This document shows, piece after piece, positions 10,402 through 20,683 of a stretch of 64,000 bases of DNA. Position 1 is the stretch's first letter. The number at the start of each line of letters is the position of its first letter. The stretch covers positions 62,001-126,000 of the forward strand of contig RECU01000077.1 of assembly GCA_007693855.1 (NCBI GenBank). The letters run 5' to 3'. A model generated the notes under the pieces. That model was not told the DNA's origin. It was given only the letters and a program-made list of their open reading frames with translations, and ran no database searches. The DNA is from Gammaproteobacteria bacterium. GTDB lineage: Bacteria; Pseudomonadota; Gammaproteobacteria; Steroidobacterales; PWYM01. The position numbers and the translations under genes were made by a program.

Positions 10402-11073
10402 CTACCGTGGGCATAACACCGCCCGCAATTGTGCTACGTCGGCAGCGTGTGCTGCCGCGAGCGCCCGCGCCTCGGGGTCATCACTGCCGTAGCCATAGGC
10501 CATCAGCACCGCCGGCACGCCGGCAGCCTGTGCCGCGCGCATGTCGGCGATCGAATCGCCGACCAGCCAGGTGTCGGTCGGCGCCAGCTGCAGTCTGTTC
10601 AGTAGCGTCGTGACCGGCAGCGGATCCGGTTTGCTGCGCGCCAGATCATCGCCACAGACCATGGCGCGGAATCGCGTGTCCAGGCCCAGGCGCTGCAGCA
10701 GGGGCTCGGCGAACTCGCGGGGCTTGTTGGTGACGATCGCCAACACGCTCCCCGCCTCGTCGAGGTGCTCGAGCAATTCAGGCATGTCCGGGTACGGTGC
10801 TGCGCCCTCTCCCAGGCACGCCCGGTAGTGCACTCGGAAGGCGGCAACGAACTCGCCGAGCGCGCCGCGATCGGCAGCGTCCATGCCGAGGGCCCGGAGG
10901 CTGCGCTGCAGCAGCGTCTCCATGCCACCGCCGATCCAACCCCGCACCACAGCCTCGGGCTGCACCGGCAGACGGCGCTCCATGAGCACGCGATTGACCG
11001 CCTGCGCAATCGAGGGCGCGGTATCGACCAGCGTGCCGTCCAGATCGAACAGCACGCCTCGCGGCGCGATCAC
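10402..11073 (-). CDS. gph: Phosphoglycolate phosphatase (HAD superfamily)
   Basis: [44 protein letters not shown]; overlaps rpe by 4 nt. Confidence 0.92.
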   Translation of the reverse strand: MIAPRGVLFDLDGTLVDTAPSIAQAVNRVLMERRLPVQPEAVVRGWIGGGMETLLQRSLRALGMDAADRGALGEFVAAFRVHYRACLGEGAAPYPDMPELLEHLDEAGSVLAIVTNKPREFAEPLLQRLGLDTRFRAMVCGDDLARSKPDPLPVTTLLNRLQLAPTDTWLVGDSIADMRAAQAAGVPAVLMAYGYGSDDPEARALAAAHAADVAQLRAVLCPR

Positions 11074-11744
11074 CGGCCGCGGGCCGCGGCCAGTTCGGCG
11101 CGCATGTGGCCTATGGCGTCGGCGTAGTCGGCGGCCCCGAAAATGGCCGAGCCCGCGACAAAGGTATCGGCCCCGGCCTCGGCGATGCGCCGGATGTTGT
11201 CGGCCTTGACGCCGCCGTCCACTTCCAGGCGGATCGGCAGACCGGCCGCATCGATGCGCCGGCGCACGGCCGCCAGCTTGTCCAGCGTGGCGTCGATGAA
11301 GCGCTGGCCGCCGAACCCCGGGTTCACCGACATCAGCAGGATCAGGTCGAGGCGATCGAGCACGTGGTCCAGCCAGGCCAGTGGCGTGGCGGGATTGAAC
11401 ACCAGCCCGGCCTTGCAGCCACAGTCGCGGATCAGCTGCAGCGTGCGGTCCAGGTGCTCGGTGCTCTCGGGATGCACACTGATCCAGCTCGCACCTGCTT
11501 CAGCGAACTCCGGGATCAGCCGATCCACCGGTTTGACCATCAGGTGCACGTCGATCGGCGCGGTGATGCCGTGCTTGCGCAGCGCGGCGCACACCAGGGG
11601 CCCCACCGTGAGATTGGGGACGTAGTGATTGTCCATGACGTCGAAGTGGACGATGTCGGCACCCGCGGCAAGCACGGCCTCGACGTCCTCTCCCAGACGG
11701 GCGAAATCGGCGGACAGTATCGATGGGGCGATCAGGTCATCCAT
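11070..11744 (-). CDS. rpe: Ribulose-phosphate 3-epimerase
   Basis: [59 protein letters not shown]. Confidence 0.97.
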   Translation of the reverse strand: MDDLIAPSILSADFARLGEDVEAVLAAGADIVHFDVMDNHYVPNLTVGPLVCAALRKHGITAPIDVHLMVKPVDRLIPEFAEAGASWISVHPESTEHLDRTLQLIRDCGCKAGLVFNPATPLAWLDHVLDRLDLILLMSVNPGFGGQRFIDATLDKLAAVRRRIDAAGLPIRLEVDGGVKADNIRRIAEAGADTFVAGSAIFGAADYADAIGHMRAELAAARGR

Positions 11745-11772
11745 GCGGGTACGGCAACAGCTGGTGGGGGCG

Positions 11773-12981
11773 CTATTGTGCCTGCCCGGCGTCGGCCTGC
11801 CCAGCAGTGGCGGGACGGATCAGGCCCAGATAGGCCGCGGCTGCGCCGAGTGAGGCGCCGGCCATCACCAGGGCCACACCAAGCTCCGTGTGATCCTGCA
11901 ATACGCCGGTCAGCTGGGCCGCGCCGGCCGCGAACAGGAATTGCAGGAAGCCGAGCAGGCCGGCCGCCGCGCCCGCCTGGTCGGGCCGCTCGCCTACCGC
12001 ACTGGAGGTGGCACTCGGGGCCATCAGCGCATTGGCGAACGTATGCCCCATGGCCGGCAGGATGAACGCCAGCGGTGTCGGGACGCCAACACTCGCCTGC
12101 ACGGCGACCAGCAGCAGCGTGGCGGTGACCGAGATCACGAGGCCCACCTGCAACATGCGCGCGATGCCGGCCCGGCGCGACAGTCGCCCGGCGAGGGCGA
12201 AGCCGGTCAGCGAGGCGCCGGCCGTCAGCATGTACCAGACGCCGTATTCGCTTGGACTCAAGCCGACGCTGCCGATCAGCAGCAGCGGCGCACCGGCAAT
12301 GAACGCCTGCAGCGCGGCCATCGAAAACGCATAGTTCAGGGCATAGCCCAGAAAGAGCCGCCGGCGCAGCAGCGAGAACATCACGCCGCCCGCGGTGTCG
12401 GTCGGTCCGGCCACAGGGTTGCGTGTCTCCGGCAGCCGCAGCCAGACGAACACCGCCACGGTGACCCCGACGGCGACCGCCACCAGGAAATTGCTCCGCC
12501 AGCCCAGGTGCTCGACCACAAGCCCGCCGAGCAAGGGCACCAGCAGTGGCACCAGCAGCACGAATGCCGCCATGTAGCCGAAGATCGAGGCGGCGGTGTC
12601 GCGGTCGTAGACGTCGCGGATGACCGCGCGGATCACGGTGATCACCGCACCGCCCCCGACGGCCTGCACGATTCTGCCGGCCAGCACGCCCACGAAGGGC
12701 TCCGCCGACCACGCCATCAGGCTGCCAAGCACATACAGGCCGAGGCCGGCGAGGGCTACCGGCCGTCGTCCGAAGCGGTCGGACAGTGGCCCGTTGAGCA
12801 ACGCGCCCGCCGCCAGCGCCAGCAGCGACAGGCTGACCACCAGTTGCACCTGGCCACTGGTGACCCCGAACTCATCGCGGATCGCCGGCAGGGCCGGGAG
12901 CAGCAGGTGGGTGCCGAAGGCCCCGACGCTGGAAATCAGCGCCAGCGCCGGCACCGGGATCCGGACCTGTGCTGGCGTCAC
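11773..12981 (-). CDS. MFS transporter, Bcr/CflA-like drug efflux
   Basis: 12-TM pattern; [46 protein letters not shown]. Confidence 0.85.
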   Translation of the reverse strand: MTPAQVRIPVPALALISSVGAFGTHLLLPALPAIRDEFGVTSGQVQLVVSLSLLALAAGALLNGPLSDRFGRRPVALAGLGLYVLGSLMAWSAEPFVGVLAGRIVQAVGGGAVITVIRAVIRDVYDRDTAASIFGYMAAFVLLVPLLVPLLGGLVVEHLGWRSNFLVAVAVGVTVAVFVWLRLPETRNPVAGPTDTAGGVMFSLLRRRLFLGYALNYAFSMAALQAFIAGAPLLLIGSVGLSPSEYGVWYMLTAGASLTGFALAGRLSRRAGIARMLQVGLVISVTATLLLVAVQASVGVPTPLAFILPAMGHTFANALMAPSATSSAVGERPDQAGAAAGLLGFLQFLFAAGAAQLTGVLQDHTELGVALVMAGASLGAAAAYLGLIRPATAGQADAGQAQ

Positions 12982-13003
12982 CCGCCTGATCGCACCCCGG
13001 CGG

Positions 13004-14269
13004 TCAGCACCACTCGTCGGGCGCCTCGATGCGCTGGCGCAGCGCCTGCAGCCAGCGTGCGCCCAGGGCCCCGTCGATGGCCCGGTGGTCGCAGGAGAGC
13101 GTGGCGCTCATGACGCGGCCGATGGCAGGCTGGCCATCGCGGACGACCACCCGCTCTGAGGCCTGCCCGACGGCGAGGATGGCCGCCTGCGGAGGGTTGA
13201 TCACGGCCGAGAAGGCATCGATGCCGTACATGCCGAGATTCGAAAGCGTCAGTGTGCCGCCCTGGAACTCCTCGGCGGCCAGCCTGCCTGCGCGTCCGCG
13301 CTCGGCGAGATCGCGCACCTCGGCGGCGAGCTCGGCGAGACGCTTGTGCTCGGCGCCCCGGACCACCGGGGTGATGAGCCCACCCTCGGTGGCGACCGCG
13401 AAGGCCACGTCCGACGCCCGGAAGCGGTGCAGGACGTCGCCATGGAACTGCACGTTCGCCTCCGGCACATCCTGCAGGGCCAGCGCGCAGGCCTTGAGCA
13501 GGCAGTCGTTCACCGAGAGCTCCGCGCCCTCGCTGCGCAGTCTGGCACGCGCCCCGAGCAGCGCGTCCATGCCAAGCTCCACAGTCAGGTAGAAATGCGG
13601 CACCTGCTGTTTCGAGGCGACCAGCCGCCGCGCGATGGTTTTGCGCGTGGTGGTGAGCTTGATGACCTCGTACTCACCCGCTGTCGCCGGCGCTGCGTCT
13701 GTGTCGGCCGCGGCTGCATCAGCCTGGGCGTCACCTGCGTCGGCGGCGAACGCCTTGACATCCTCGGCGGAGATCCGGCCCCCGCGACCGCTGCCACGAA
13801 CCCTGGAGAGGTCGACACCGAGACGGCTGGCCAGACGACGGGCGGTGGGCGAGGCATGCACCTCCGCACCCGTCGCCGGGGTCGCCGACGCCGGCGCTGG
13901 CTTGTCTGGCACCGATTCGGGCGCGGGTTGGGGCTCTGCCGGCGGTTGTTCAGGCTCGTCGTCGGCGGTAAACGTCACCGGCCGATAGCTCTGCACGAAG
14001 GCCTCGATGTCCTCCTCCGTCGTCTGTGTATCGGCAATGACCCCGAGCAGCGTACCGATATCGACGGTGTCGCCCGCCTCGACCACGATTTTCCGCAGCA
14101 CGCCCTCGGCTTCGCTCTCGACCTCGTTGGCGATCTTCTCGCTCTCGACATCCATGATGACCTGACCGGAGGCCACCGGGTCACCGACCTTCACGTGCCA
14201 GGCACTGAGCGTGCCCTCGGTCATCTCCAGGCCCCAGCGCGGCATGATGATGGGCTTGATGGTGCTCAT
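13004..14269 (-). CDS. Dihydrolipoamide acyltransferase E2 (acetoin/pyruvate dehydrogenase type)
   Basis: Lipoyl domain (VESEKIANEVE), PSBD (SPTARRLASRLGVDLSRVRGSGRGGRI), catalytic DHRAIDGALG. Confidence 0.92.
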   Translation of the reverse strand: MSTIKPIIMPRWGLEMTEGTLSAWHVKVGDPVASGQVIMDVESEKIANEVESEAEGVLRKIVVEAGDTVDIGTLLGVIADTQTTEEDIEAFVQSYRPVTFTADDEPEQPPAEPQPAPESVPDKPAPASATPATGAEVHASPTARRLASRLGVDLSRVRGSGRGGRISAEDVKAFAADAGDAQADAAAADTDAAPATAGEYEVIKLTTTRKTIARRLVASKQQVPHFYLTVELGMDALLGARARLRSEGAELSVNDCLLKACALALQDVPEANVQFHGDVLHRFRASDVAFAVATEGGLITPVVRGAEHKRLAELAAEVRDLAERGRAGRLAAEEFQGGTLTLSNLGMYGIDAFSAVINPPQAAILAVGQASERVVVRDGQPAIGRVMSATLSCDHRAIDGALGARWLQALRQRIEAPDEWC

Positions 14270-14274
14270 GGCGC

Positions 14275-15279
14275 TCAGCCCTTCAGGGTGCGGCGCACGG
14301 CCGCCTCGATGTCCTTCGGCCCGGGCAGATAGGCCCGCTCGAGATTGGGCGCGAAGGGGGGTGGCGTGTGCGGGGCCGTCACCATCTCGATCGGTGCCTT
14401 GAGTGATGAGAAGCCCTTGGAGGCGACCAGCGCGGCAATGTCGGTGGCGGCCGAGCAGCGCGGGTTGGACTCGTCGACCACGACCAGGCGCCCGGTGTGT
14501 TCGACGCTCTCGAGGATGGTTTCCTCGTCCAGCGGTGACAGGGTACGCGGATTGACGATGTCCACGCTGATCCCGTCCTTGGCCAGCGCATCGGCAGCCT
14601 TCTGGGAGAACTTCACCATCCGGGAGATGGCGACGATGGTGCAGTCATCGCCTTCGCGCACGAGCTCGGCCTCACCGAAGGGCAGATAGAACTCGCCCTC
14701 GGGCACCTCGCCCTTGTCGGTGAACAGGGACTTGTGGTCGAAGATGATCACCGGGTCCGGGTCTTCGATGGCGGTCATGACCAGGCCTTTGACGTCCGCC
14801 GGGCTGGCCGGCACCACGACTTTCAGCCCCGGGATGTTGGTCATCATGCCGTAGCCGGTCTGGGAGTGCTGGGAACCGGCCGACATGCCGGCGCCAGTAT
14901 TGACCCGGATGACCACCGGGCAGCTGGTCTGCCCGCCGAACATGTAGCGGAACTTGGCGGCCTGGTTCCAGATCTGGTCGAGGCACAGTCCGAGGAAGTC
15001 GGAGAACATGATCTCGGCCACGGGGCGCAGGCCGCAGAGGGCTGCGCCGACCGCGGTACCGACGATGGCCGATTCGGAGATCGGCGTGTCGATCATCCGC
15101 TGCTCGCCGAACTCCGGCAGGAAATCCGGCCAGGGGCCGAAAATACCGCCGATGTTGCGCTGGCCGGAGGCGCCGGCACCGCCGGCGACGTCTTCGCCGA
15201 GGATGCAGACCCGCGGATCCTTGCGCATCGACAGGCGGTAGGCGTCCGTGAGCGCTTCGCGATAGCTCATTACAGGCAT
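14275..15279 (-). CDS. 2-oxoacid dehydrogenase E1 beta subunit
   Basis: SYREALTDAYRLSMRKDPRVCILGEDVAGGAG..., DTPISESAIVGTAVGAAL, NPRTLSPLDEETI. Confidence 0.93.
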   Translation of the reverse strand: MPVMSYREALTDAYRLSMRKDPRVCILGEDVAGGAGASGQRNIGGIFGPWPDFLPEFGEQRMIDTPISESAIVGTAVGAALCGLRPVAEIMFSDFLGLCLDQIWNQAAKFRYMFGGQTSCPVVIRVNTGAGMSAGSQHSQTGYGMMTNIPGLKVVVPASPADVKGLVMTAIEDPDPVIIFDHKSLFTDKGEVPEGEFYLPFGEAELVREGDDCTIVAISRMVKFSQKAADALAKDGISVDIVNPRTLSPLDEETILESVEHTGRLVVVDESNPRCSAATDIAALVASKGFSSLKAPIEMVTAPHTPPPFAPNLERAYLPGPKDIEAAVRRTLKG

Positions 15280-15291
15280 GACCGCGCTCTC

Positions 15292-16266
15292 CTAGTAAGT
15301 CGTGTAGACATCAGTGGTCAGGGTGGCGAGATCCGGCAGCGGTGCCGCCATCGCCTCCTCCACCGCTTCGTCGATCAGTGCCAGGACCTCGTCGTGCACC
15401 TGCTGGAGTGCCGCCTCCTCGAGCCAGCCCTCGCCGGTGACCCGGTCACGGAACTTGCTCAGGCAGTCCATCGTCTGGCGGAAGGTGTCGACTTCGTCGG
15501 CGGCGCGGTATTTCTGCGGATCGCCCTCGAAGTGGCCGAAGAACCGCGTGCAGGTGAACACCAGCGACGAGGGCCCTTCGCCGTTGCGGGCGCGTTCCAC
15601 GGCCCGCTGGGTGCGCTCGTAGACATCGAAGAAGTCCGTGCCGTCGCCCGTCTCGGCCGGCATGCCAAAGGCCGCGCAGCGCTCGGCGAGGTCGCGGGCG
15701 CCGATGGCGTAATCGGCGGCGGTGTTCTCCGAATAGCCGTTGTTCTCGAACACGAACAGCGTTGGCACCTTGAGGACGACGGCCATGTTCATCGCTTCGA
15801 AGACGGTGCCCTGGTTGGCACTGCCATCCCCACCGAACCCGACCGAGACCCGCCGGTTGCCGAGGTTGCGAAACGCCAGTGCCGCGCCGGTGGCCAGGGG
15901 CGGCCCGCCGCCCACGATGCCATTGGCGCCCAGCATGCCCTTGGAGAAGTCGGCGATGTGCATCGAGCCGCCCTTGCCCCCGCACAGCCCGCCGGCGCGG
16001 CCGTAGATCTCCTGCATCATCGGCTTGACCTCGCAGCCCTTGGCCAGGCAATGGCCATGACCGCGATGGGTGCTGACGATGACATCCTCACGGTCGAGGG
16101 TGTCACAGACGCCGACGGCAATGGCCTCCTGCCCCGAGTACAGGTGCGTGAACCCCGGAATCATGCCCTTGGGCATCTCGCGGTGCAGGCGTTCTTCGAA
16201 TTCCCGGATCGTGACCATCCGGCGCCAGGCGCCGAGCAGTTGCTCGGCAGACAAGGGCTGACTCAT
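15292..16266 (-). CDS. 2-oxoacid dehydrogenase (TPP-dependent) E1 alpha subunit
   Basis: YSGQEAIAVGVCDTL, STHRGHGHCLAKG, GFGGDGSANQGTVFEAMNMA..PTLFVFENNGYS TPP motif. Confidence 0.93.
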   Translation of the reverse strand: MSQPLSAEQLLGAWRRMVTIREFEERLHREMPKGMIPGFTHLYSGQEAIAVGVCDTLDREDVIVSTHRGHGHCLAKGCEVKPMMQEIYGRAGGLCGGKGGSMHIADFSKGMLGANGIVGGGPPLATGAALAFRNLGNRRVSVGFGGDGSANQGTVFEAMNMAVVLKVPTLFVFENNGYSENTAADYAIGARDLAERCAAFGMPAETGDGTDFFDVYERTQRAVERARNGEGPSSLVFTCTRFFGHFEGDPQKYRAADEVDTFRQTMDCLSKFRDRVTGEGWLEEAALQQVHDEVLALIDEAVEEAMAAPLPDLATLTTDVYTTY

Positions 16267-16356
16267 AAGGCTCCCCCAACTGCGTTCAGGCTTCGCTGCC
16301 AGTCGCGCAAGCATACCATCGGCGATCTTCAAATAAACAAGCGTGACGGTTTTTTT

Positions 16357-17202
16357 CTAGCTGACCTCGTCGAGCGCCTCGCCGATCAGTGCGAGAAAAT
16401 CAGCCTCACTCGAGACCTCGCCAATGCGGGCGGCCTCGATGGTATAGCCCCAACGCGCGGCCATGGCTTCATAACGCGGCCGACGGTGGTCGAGCAGGGC
16501 CGGAAAGACCCAGCGGACGAAGGCATCGGGCTCGATCTCTTCCGGACCGGACAACCCGGTCTCCTCCAGGTAGCGGGCGATGCTGTCGTCCAGAAAACCC
16601 TCCTGGTAGTACATCGGCTTGGGCGTCCGGATGGCGCGCTTGACCAGCTCGCGCTCGAGGGCAGGATCCGGGCGCAGATACACGATCAGGGTATGCGCCG
16701 CGAGGGCTTCCTCGACCTCAGGCTCGTCGAGCTCACAGAGGCTGCCACCGGCATCGTTGATGAAGTGATCGTAGCCGTAAATCTCCCGCGACTTGGCGAT
16801 GAACCCCGGAACGTCCTTCATCGCGGCGATCTCGGCCTCGCGGTGCAGGCGTTGCCGGCGCTTGAATTCCTCGAGCGCCAGGCCGCCGAGGTCTTCCCGC
16901 CCGAGTTTGCCGAGAAAGCTCGAGATGGGCGCCAGGTTATGCACGCTCACATTGCTCGCGATGTAGATCGAGTCGCTGCGCAGCAGGTCCCGCAGGAAAT
17001 CCACCTGCATGGCCTTGCGCTTGATGTTGTCGAGAATGGGTTCGTCGAGATAGCGGGTGCCGATCCGGTAATCCCCCGAGAAATGAAACCAGTCATTCTT
17101 GGGCAGGCTGTTCGCGAGCGTGGTTTTGCCCACCCCGGACATGCCCAGCAGCGTGATCGCCTTGTTCGGCCACCGCAGGAATTCCTGTCTGCTCATGCGC
17201 AT
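16357..17202 (-). CDS. P-loop NTPase/kinase-like protein of unknown function
   Basis: Walker A GMSGVGKTTL near N-terminus; rest not recognised. Confidence 0.65.
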   Translation of the reverse strand: MRMSRQEFLRWPNKAITLLGMSGVGKTTLANSLPKNDWFHFSGDYRIGTRYLDEPILDNIKRKAMQVDFLRDLLRSDSIYIASNVSVHNLAPISSFLGKLGREDLGGLALEEFKRRQRLHREAEIAAMKDVPGFIAKSREIYGYDHFINDAGGSLCELDEPEVEEALAAHTLIVYLRPDPALERELVKRAIRTPKPMYYQEGFLDDSIARYLEETGLSGPEEIEPDAFVRWVFPALLDHRRPRYEAMAARWGYTIEAARIGEVSSEADFLALIGEALDEVS

Positions 17203-17316
17203 CGCCGCTGCTACTCCCCTGTCTGGCTGATTGGCGGCGCCTACGTTACCGCATGCATCGCGGGCCTACCATGTGCCCGGCTGCATTGCCCGGTCTCTGA
17301 CGGTAAGCTCTCGCCT

Positions 17317-19119
17317 ATGGCCACTCCCCAAACACCCGAGGTGCAGGTCGTGGACTGTGACCTGGTCATCGTCGGGGGTGGCGGTGCCGGGCTGCGCGCG
17401 GCGCTGGCCGCCACGCTGGCCGATCCCGGGCTCGACATCGTGCTGGTCTCCAAAGTGGTGCCGATGCGCAGCCATACGGTCGCCGCCGAGGGGGGGGCCG
17501 CGGCCGTGCTGCGCGATGACGACAGCTTCGCGCAGCACTTCGATGACACGGTCAGCGGCGGCGAGTGGCTGTGCGACCAGAGGGCGGTCGAGGCTTTCGT
17601 GGCGGCCTGCCCGCAGGAGCTGATTCAGCTCGAGCGGTGGGGCTGTCCCTGGAGCCGTCAGGACGATGGGCGGGTGCAGACGCGGTTTTTCGGCGGCATG
17701 CGGGTGCAGCGCACCTGGTTTGCCGCGGACCGCACCGGTTTCCACATGCTGCACACGCTGTTTCAGACGTCGCTGCGCCATCCCTCGATCCGACGTCACG
17801 ACGAGTTCTTCTGTACGGATCTGCTGGTCGATGAGCACGGGCTGGCGGGTGTCCTCGGCGTGGATATCGCCCGGGGGACGCCGGTGCTGTACCGCGCCCG
17901 CGCGGCGGTGCTGGCGACCGGTGGCGCGGGCCGGGTCTATGCCCACAACACCAATGCCGGCATCGTCACCGGCGAGGGCATGGCGCTGGCTGCGGTGCAC
18001 GGGGTGGCACTGCGCGACCTGGAGTTTGTCCAGTGGCATCCGACGGCACTGCCGGGCAGCGGCATCCTGATCACCGAGGGCTGCCGGGGCGAGGGCGGAC
18101 TGTTGCTGAACGCCGAAGGCCGCCGTTACCTGCAGGACTATGACCTCGGCCCCCCCGACCCCTGGCCTCGCCCGCGCGCCATGGAGCTGGGCCCGCGGGA
18201 CCGGCTTTCGCAGGCGTTCTGGCACGAAGATCGCGCCCGACGCACCGTCACCACACCCCAGGGGAGCGCCGTACTGCTGGATCTCCGCCACCTCGGTGCC
18301 GAGCGCCTGGCCGAGCGCCTGCCGATGATCTCGGAGGTGGCGCGGCGCTTTCTCGGCATCGATCCGGTCACCACGCCGATCCCGGTGCGCCCGGCTGTGC
18401 ACTACACCATGGGGGGTGTCGCCACCGGACTGGACGGGGCGACTGCCCTGCCCGGCCTGTTTGCCGCCGGGGAATGTGCCAGCACCGGCATCCACGGGGC
18501 CAATCGCCTGGGGTCCAATTCGCTGGCGGAACTGCTGGTGTTCGGCCGCGCCGCCGGCGAGGCTGCCGCGGCCTGGTCCCGCAACGCGCCCTCCGCGGCC
18601 GGCGGCTCGCTGCTGCGCGAGGCCCAGGCGCGTGCCGGGCAGGCGTATGCCTTGCTCGCCGAGGGGCACCAGGCCGGGCGACCCCGCGTGGCGGAACTGC
18701 GCACGGCGATGCATGCGGCCATGGAAGACGGGGTCGGCATTTTCCGGGATGCCGAAGGCATGCAGCGGGCCTGCCAGGCCCTTGCAGAACTGCGGGCCCG
18801 CTACCGCGCCGGGGTGGCGCTCGATGATCGCAGCCGCAGTTTCAATACCGAATGGCTGGCGGCCATCGAACTCGGACACGCCCTGCAGGTGGCCGAGACC
18901 ATCGCGCACGCCGCGCTGGCCCGCCGCGAATCGCGCGGGGCGCACCGGCGCCGCGATGCGTGGTCTGCCCGTGACGACGCGAATTTCCTGGTCCACAGCC
19001 TCGCCTACTGCGACCCGCAGGCCGCGCCGCGGATCGAGCATGTGCCCGTCACGTTGACGCGCAGCGCACCGGGTGAGCGCAGCTATGGCGGTGCCGGTGC
19101 GCGCGTCGCGCTCGACTGA
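17317..19119 (+). CDS. frdA: Fumarate reductase flavoprotein subunit
   Basis: VVGGGGAGLRAALAA-type FAD site, RSHTVAAEGGAAA, HPTALPGSGILITEGCRGEGG, MELGPRDRLSQAFWHE; start at internal ATG. Confidence 0.94.
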   Translation: MATPQTPEVQVVDCDLVIVGGGGAGLRAALAATLADPGLDIVLVSKVVPMRSHTVAAEGGAAAVLRDDDSFAQHFDDTVSGGEWLCDQRAVEAFVAACPQELIQLERWGCPWSRQDDGRVQTRFFGGMRVQRTWFAADRTGFHMLHTLFQTSLRHPSIRRHDEFFCTDLLVDEHGLAGVLGVDIARGTPVLYRARAAVLATGGAGRVYAHNTNAGIVTGEGMALAAVHGVALRDLEFVQWHPTALPGSGILITEGCRGEGGLLLNAEGRRYLQDYDLGPPDPWPRPRAMELGPRDRLSQAFWHEDRARRTVTTPQGSAVLLDLRHLGAERLAERLPMISEVARRFLGIDPVTTPIPVRPAVHYTMGGVATGLDGATALPGLFAAGECASTGIHGANRLGSNSLAELLVFGRAAGEAAAAWSRNAPSAAGGSLLREAQARAGQAYALLAEGHQAGRPRVAELRTAMHAAMEDGVGIFRDAEGMQRACQALAELRARYRAGVALDDRSRSFNTEWLAAIELGHALQVAETIAHAALARRESRGAHRRRDAWSARDDANFLVHSLAYCDPQAAPRIEHVPVTLTRSAPGERSYGGAGARVALD

Positions 19120-19136
19120 GTCGTGGGGGTGAACAC

Positions 19137-19898
19137 ATGACAGACCCTGAAACCATCCTGATCGAGGTGCTGCGCTGGCACCCCGACACGCCCGAAGCGC
19201 CCTGGTGGCAGAGCTATGAGGTGCCCTACCGCGCCGACGCCACGCTGCTCGAAGCGCTGCAGACCATCAAGGATGACCTGGACGGCACCCTGACCTTCCG
19301 CTGGTCGTGCCGGATGGCGATCTGCGGCAGCTGCGGCTGTATGGTCAACGGTCGACCGGAGCTCAGCTGCCACCTGCTCTTGCGCGACCTCGCGCCAGGA
19401 CCGGTGCGCCTCGAGCCGCTGGCGCACTTCCCGGTGATCCGCGACCTGGTGATCGATCAGCAGGACTTCCTGGACAAGCTGCCCGCGGTGGGTGCCTATC
19501 TGGTGCCGGCCGAGGAGACTGAGGCCGCCGCGGCGGCCCCGGCTGCGCCGTCCCGCCAGACGCCGGCCCAGATGGCGGACTATTATCAGTACGCGCAGTG
19601 CATCAACTGCCTGCTGTGTTACTCGGCGTGCCCCCAATACGGACTCAAGCCGGACTTTCTGGGGCCTGCGGCATTGGCCCTGATGGCGCGCCACGACGCC
19701 GATTCCCGCGATCACGGCCAGGCCGGGCGCAGGGCCGCGCGTGATGCCGACACCGGGGTCTGGGACTGCACCCTGGTCGGGCATTGCACCGAGGTCTGTC
19801 CGCAGGGGGTGGATCCGGCGCGCGCGATCAATCGAAACAAGACGGCCAGCGCCCGGGACTATGTGTTCGACCTCCTGTTGCCGGGACGGCGCCGATGA
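19137..19898 (+). CDS. frdB: Fumarate reductase iron-sulfur subunit
   Basis: CRMAICGSCGCMVNG [2Fe-2S]; CINCLLCYSACP and CTEVCPQGVDP clusters. Confidence 0.95.
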   Translation: MTDPETILIEVLRWHPDTPEAPWWQSYEVPYRADATLLEALQTIKDDLDGTLTFRWSCRMAICGSCGCMVNGRPELSCHLLLRDLAPGPVRLEPLAHFPVIRDLVIDQQDFLDKLPAVGAYLVPAEETEAAAAAPAAPSRQTPAQMADYYQYAQCINCLLCYSACPQYGLKPDFLGPAALALMARHDADSRDHGQAGRRAARDADTGVWDCTLVGHCTEVCPQGVDPARAINRNKTASARDYVFDLLLPGRRR

Positions 19899-20290
19899 CG
19901 CCGCTCCCGACCTGGCAGCGCGGCATGCGGGGCTGGTGGCGGCGCGATCCCGCCTTCCGACGTTACCTCCTCCGGGAGGCCACCAGCGTGGCCATCGGCG
20001 CCTACGCGCTGATGCTGCTGGCCGGACTGGGCTGTCTGGTGGCCGGTCCCGCGGCCTGGCAGCGCTGGGAGGGACTGATCCTGTCGCCTGTCGGCCTGCT
20101 GCTGCAGGCGGTGGTGTTTGCGGCCGCGGTGATCCATGCGGTGAGCTGGTTTCGGCTGATGCCGTTGACGATCCCGCCGCTGGGTCGACCGGGCAGACGA
20201 CTGGCGGACGGCGCCATTCATGCCGGTGCCTGGGCGGCCAGTGCGCTGTGCTCGCTTGGGCTGCTGGGCTGGCTGGTGTACGGGGCATGA
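19895..20290 (+). CDS. frdC: Fumarate reductase membrane subunit C
   Basis: 131 aa, three TMs; WWRRDPAFRRYLLREATSV; position after frdB with 4-nt overlap. Confidence 0.88.
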   Translation: MTPLPTWQRGMRGWWRRDPAFRRYLLREATSVAIGAYALMLLAGLGCLVAGPAAWQRWEGLILSPVGLLLQAVVFAAAVIHAVSWFRLMPLTIPPLGRPGRRLADGAIHAGAWAASALCSLGLLGWLVYGA

Positions 20291-20661
20291 ATGCTCGTTT
20301 TCGGCGTTCCCACGAACCGCTGTTCTGGCTGCTGTTCGGCGCCGGCGGGCTGCTTGCCGCCCTGGTCCTGCCCGCCCTCGTGCTGTTCACCGGGGTGATT
20401 GTCCCGGTCGCACGTGGGCCGGGGGGTGAGGGGCTGCTCGACTACACACGGGTCCTGGGTCTGCTGGCCTGGCCGGGTGCGCGGGTGGCGCTTGCGGGGT
20501 CGATCGCGCTGCTGGCCTGGCATGCCGCACACCGGATCCTGCATCTCTGTCATGATCTGGGTGTGCATGCAGGCCGCGGGCTCAAGTGGAGCTGTTATGG
20601 CAGCGCCGCGCTGGTCTCGCTGCTGGCCTGCGGGCTGGTCATCCTGCTGCCGTCGCCCTGA
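20287..20661 (+). CDS. frdD: Fumarate reductase membrane subunit D
   Basis: ~124 aa, three TMs; RRSHEPLFWLLFGAGG; 4-nt overlap with frdC. Confidence 0.88.
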   Translation: MNARFRRSHEPLFWLLFGAGGLLAALVLPALVLFTGVIVPVARGPGGEGLLDYTRVLGLLAWPGARVALAGSIALLAWHAAHRILHLCHDLGVHAGRGLKWSCYGSAALVSLLACGLVILLPSP

Positions 20662-20683
20662 CAGCTACTGGAGAGACCTGACG

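Noticed and set aside
16267-16356. TPP riboswitch upstream of the E1a gene
   Set aside because: No CTGAGA/ACCTGA-type thi-box core seen in this short interval.
14734-17316. 5' portion of the 1461-aa + strand ORF (14734-19119)
   Set aside because: Antisense to the E1b, E1a and P-loop genes; only the part from 17317 (frdA) is genuine. Typical high-GC spurious open frame.
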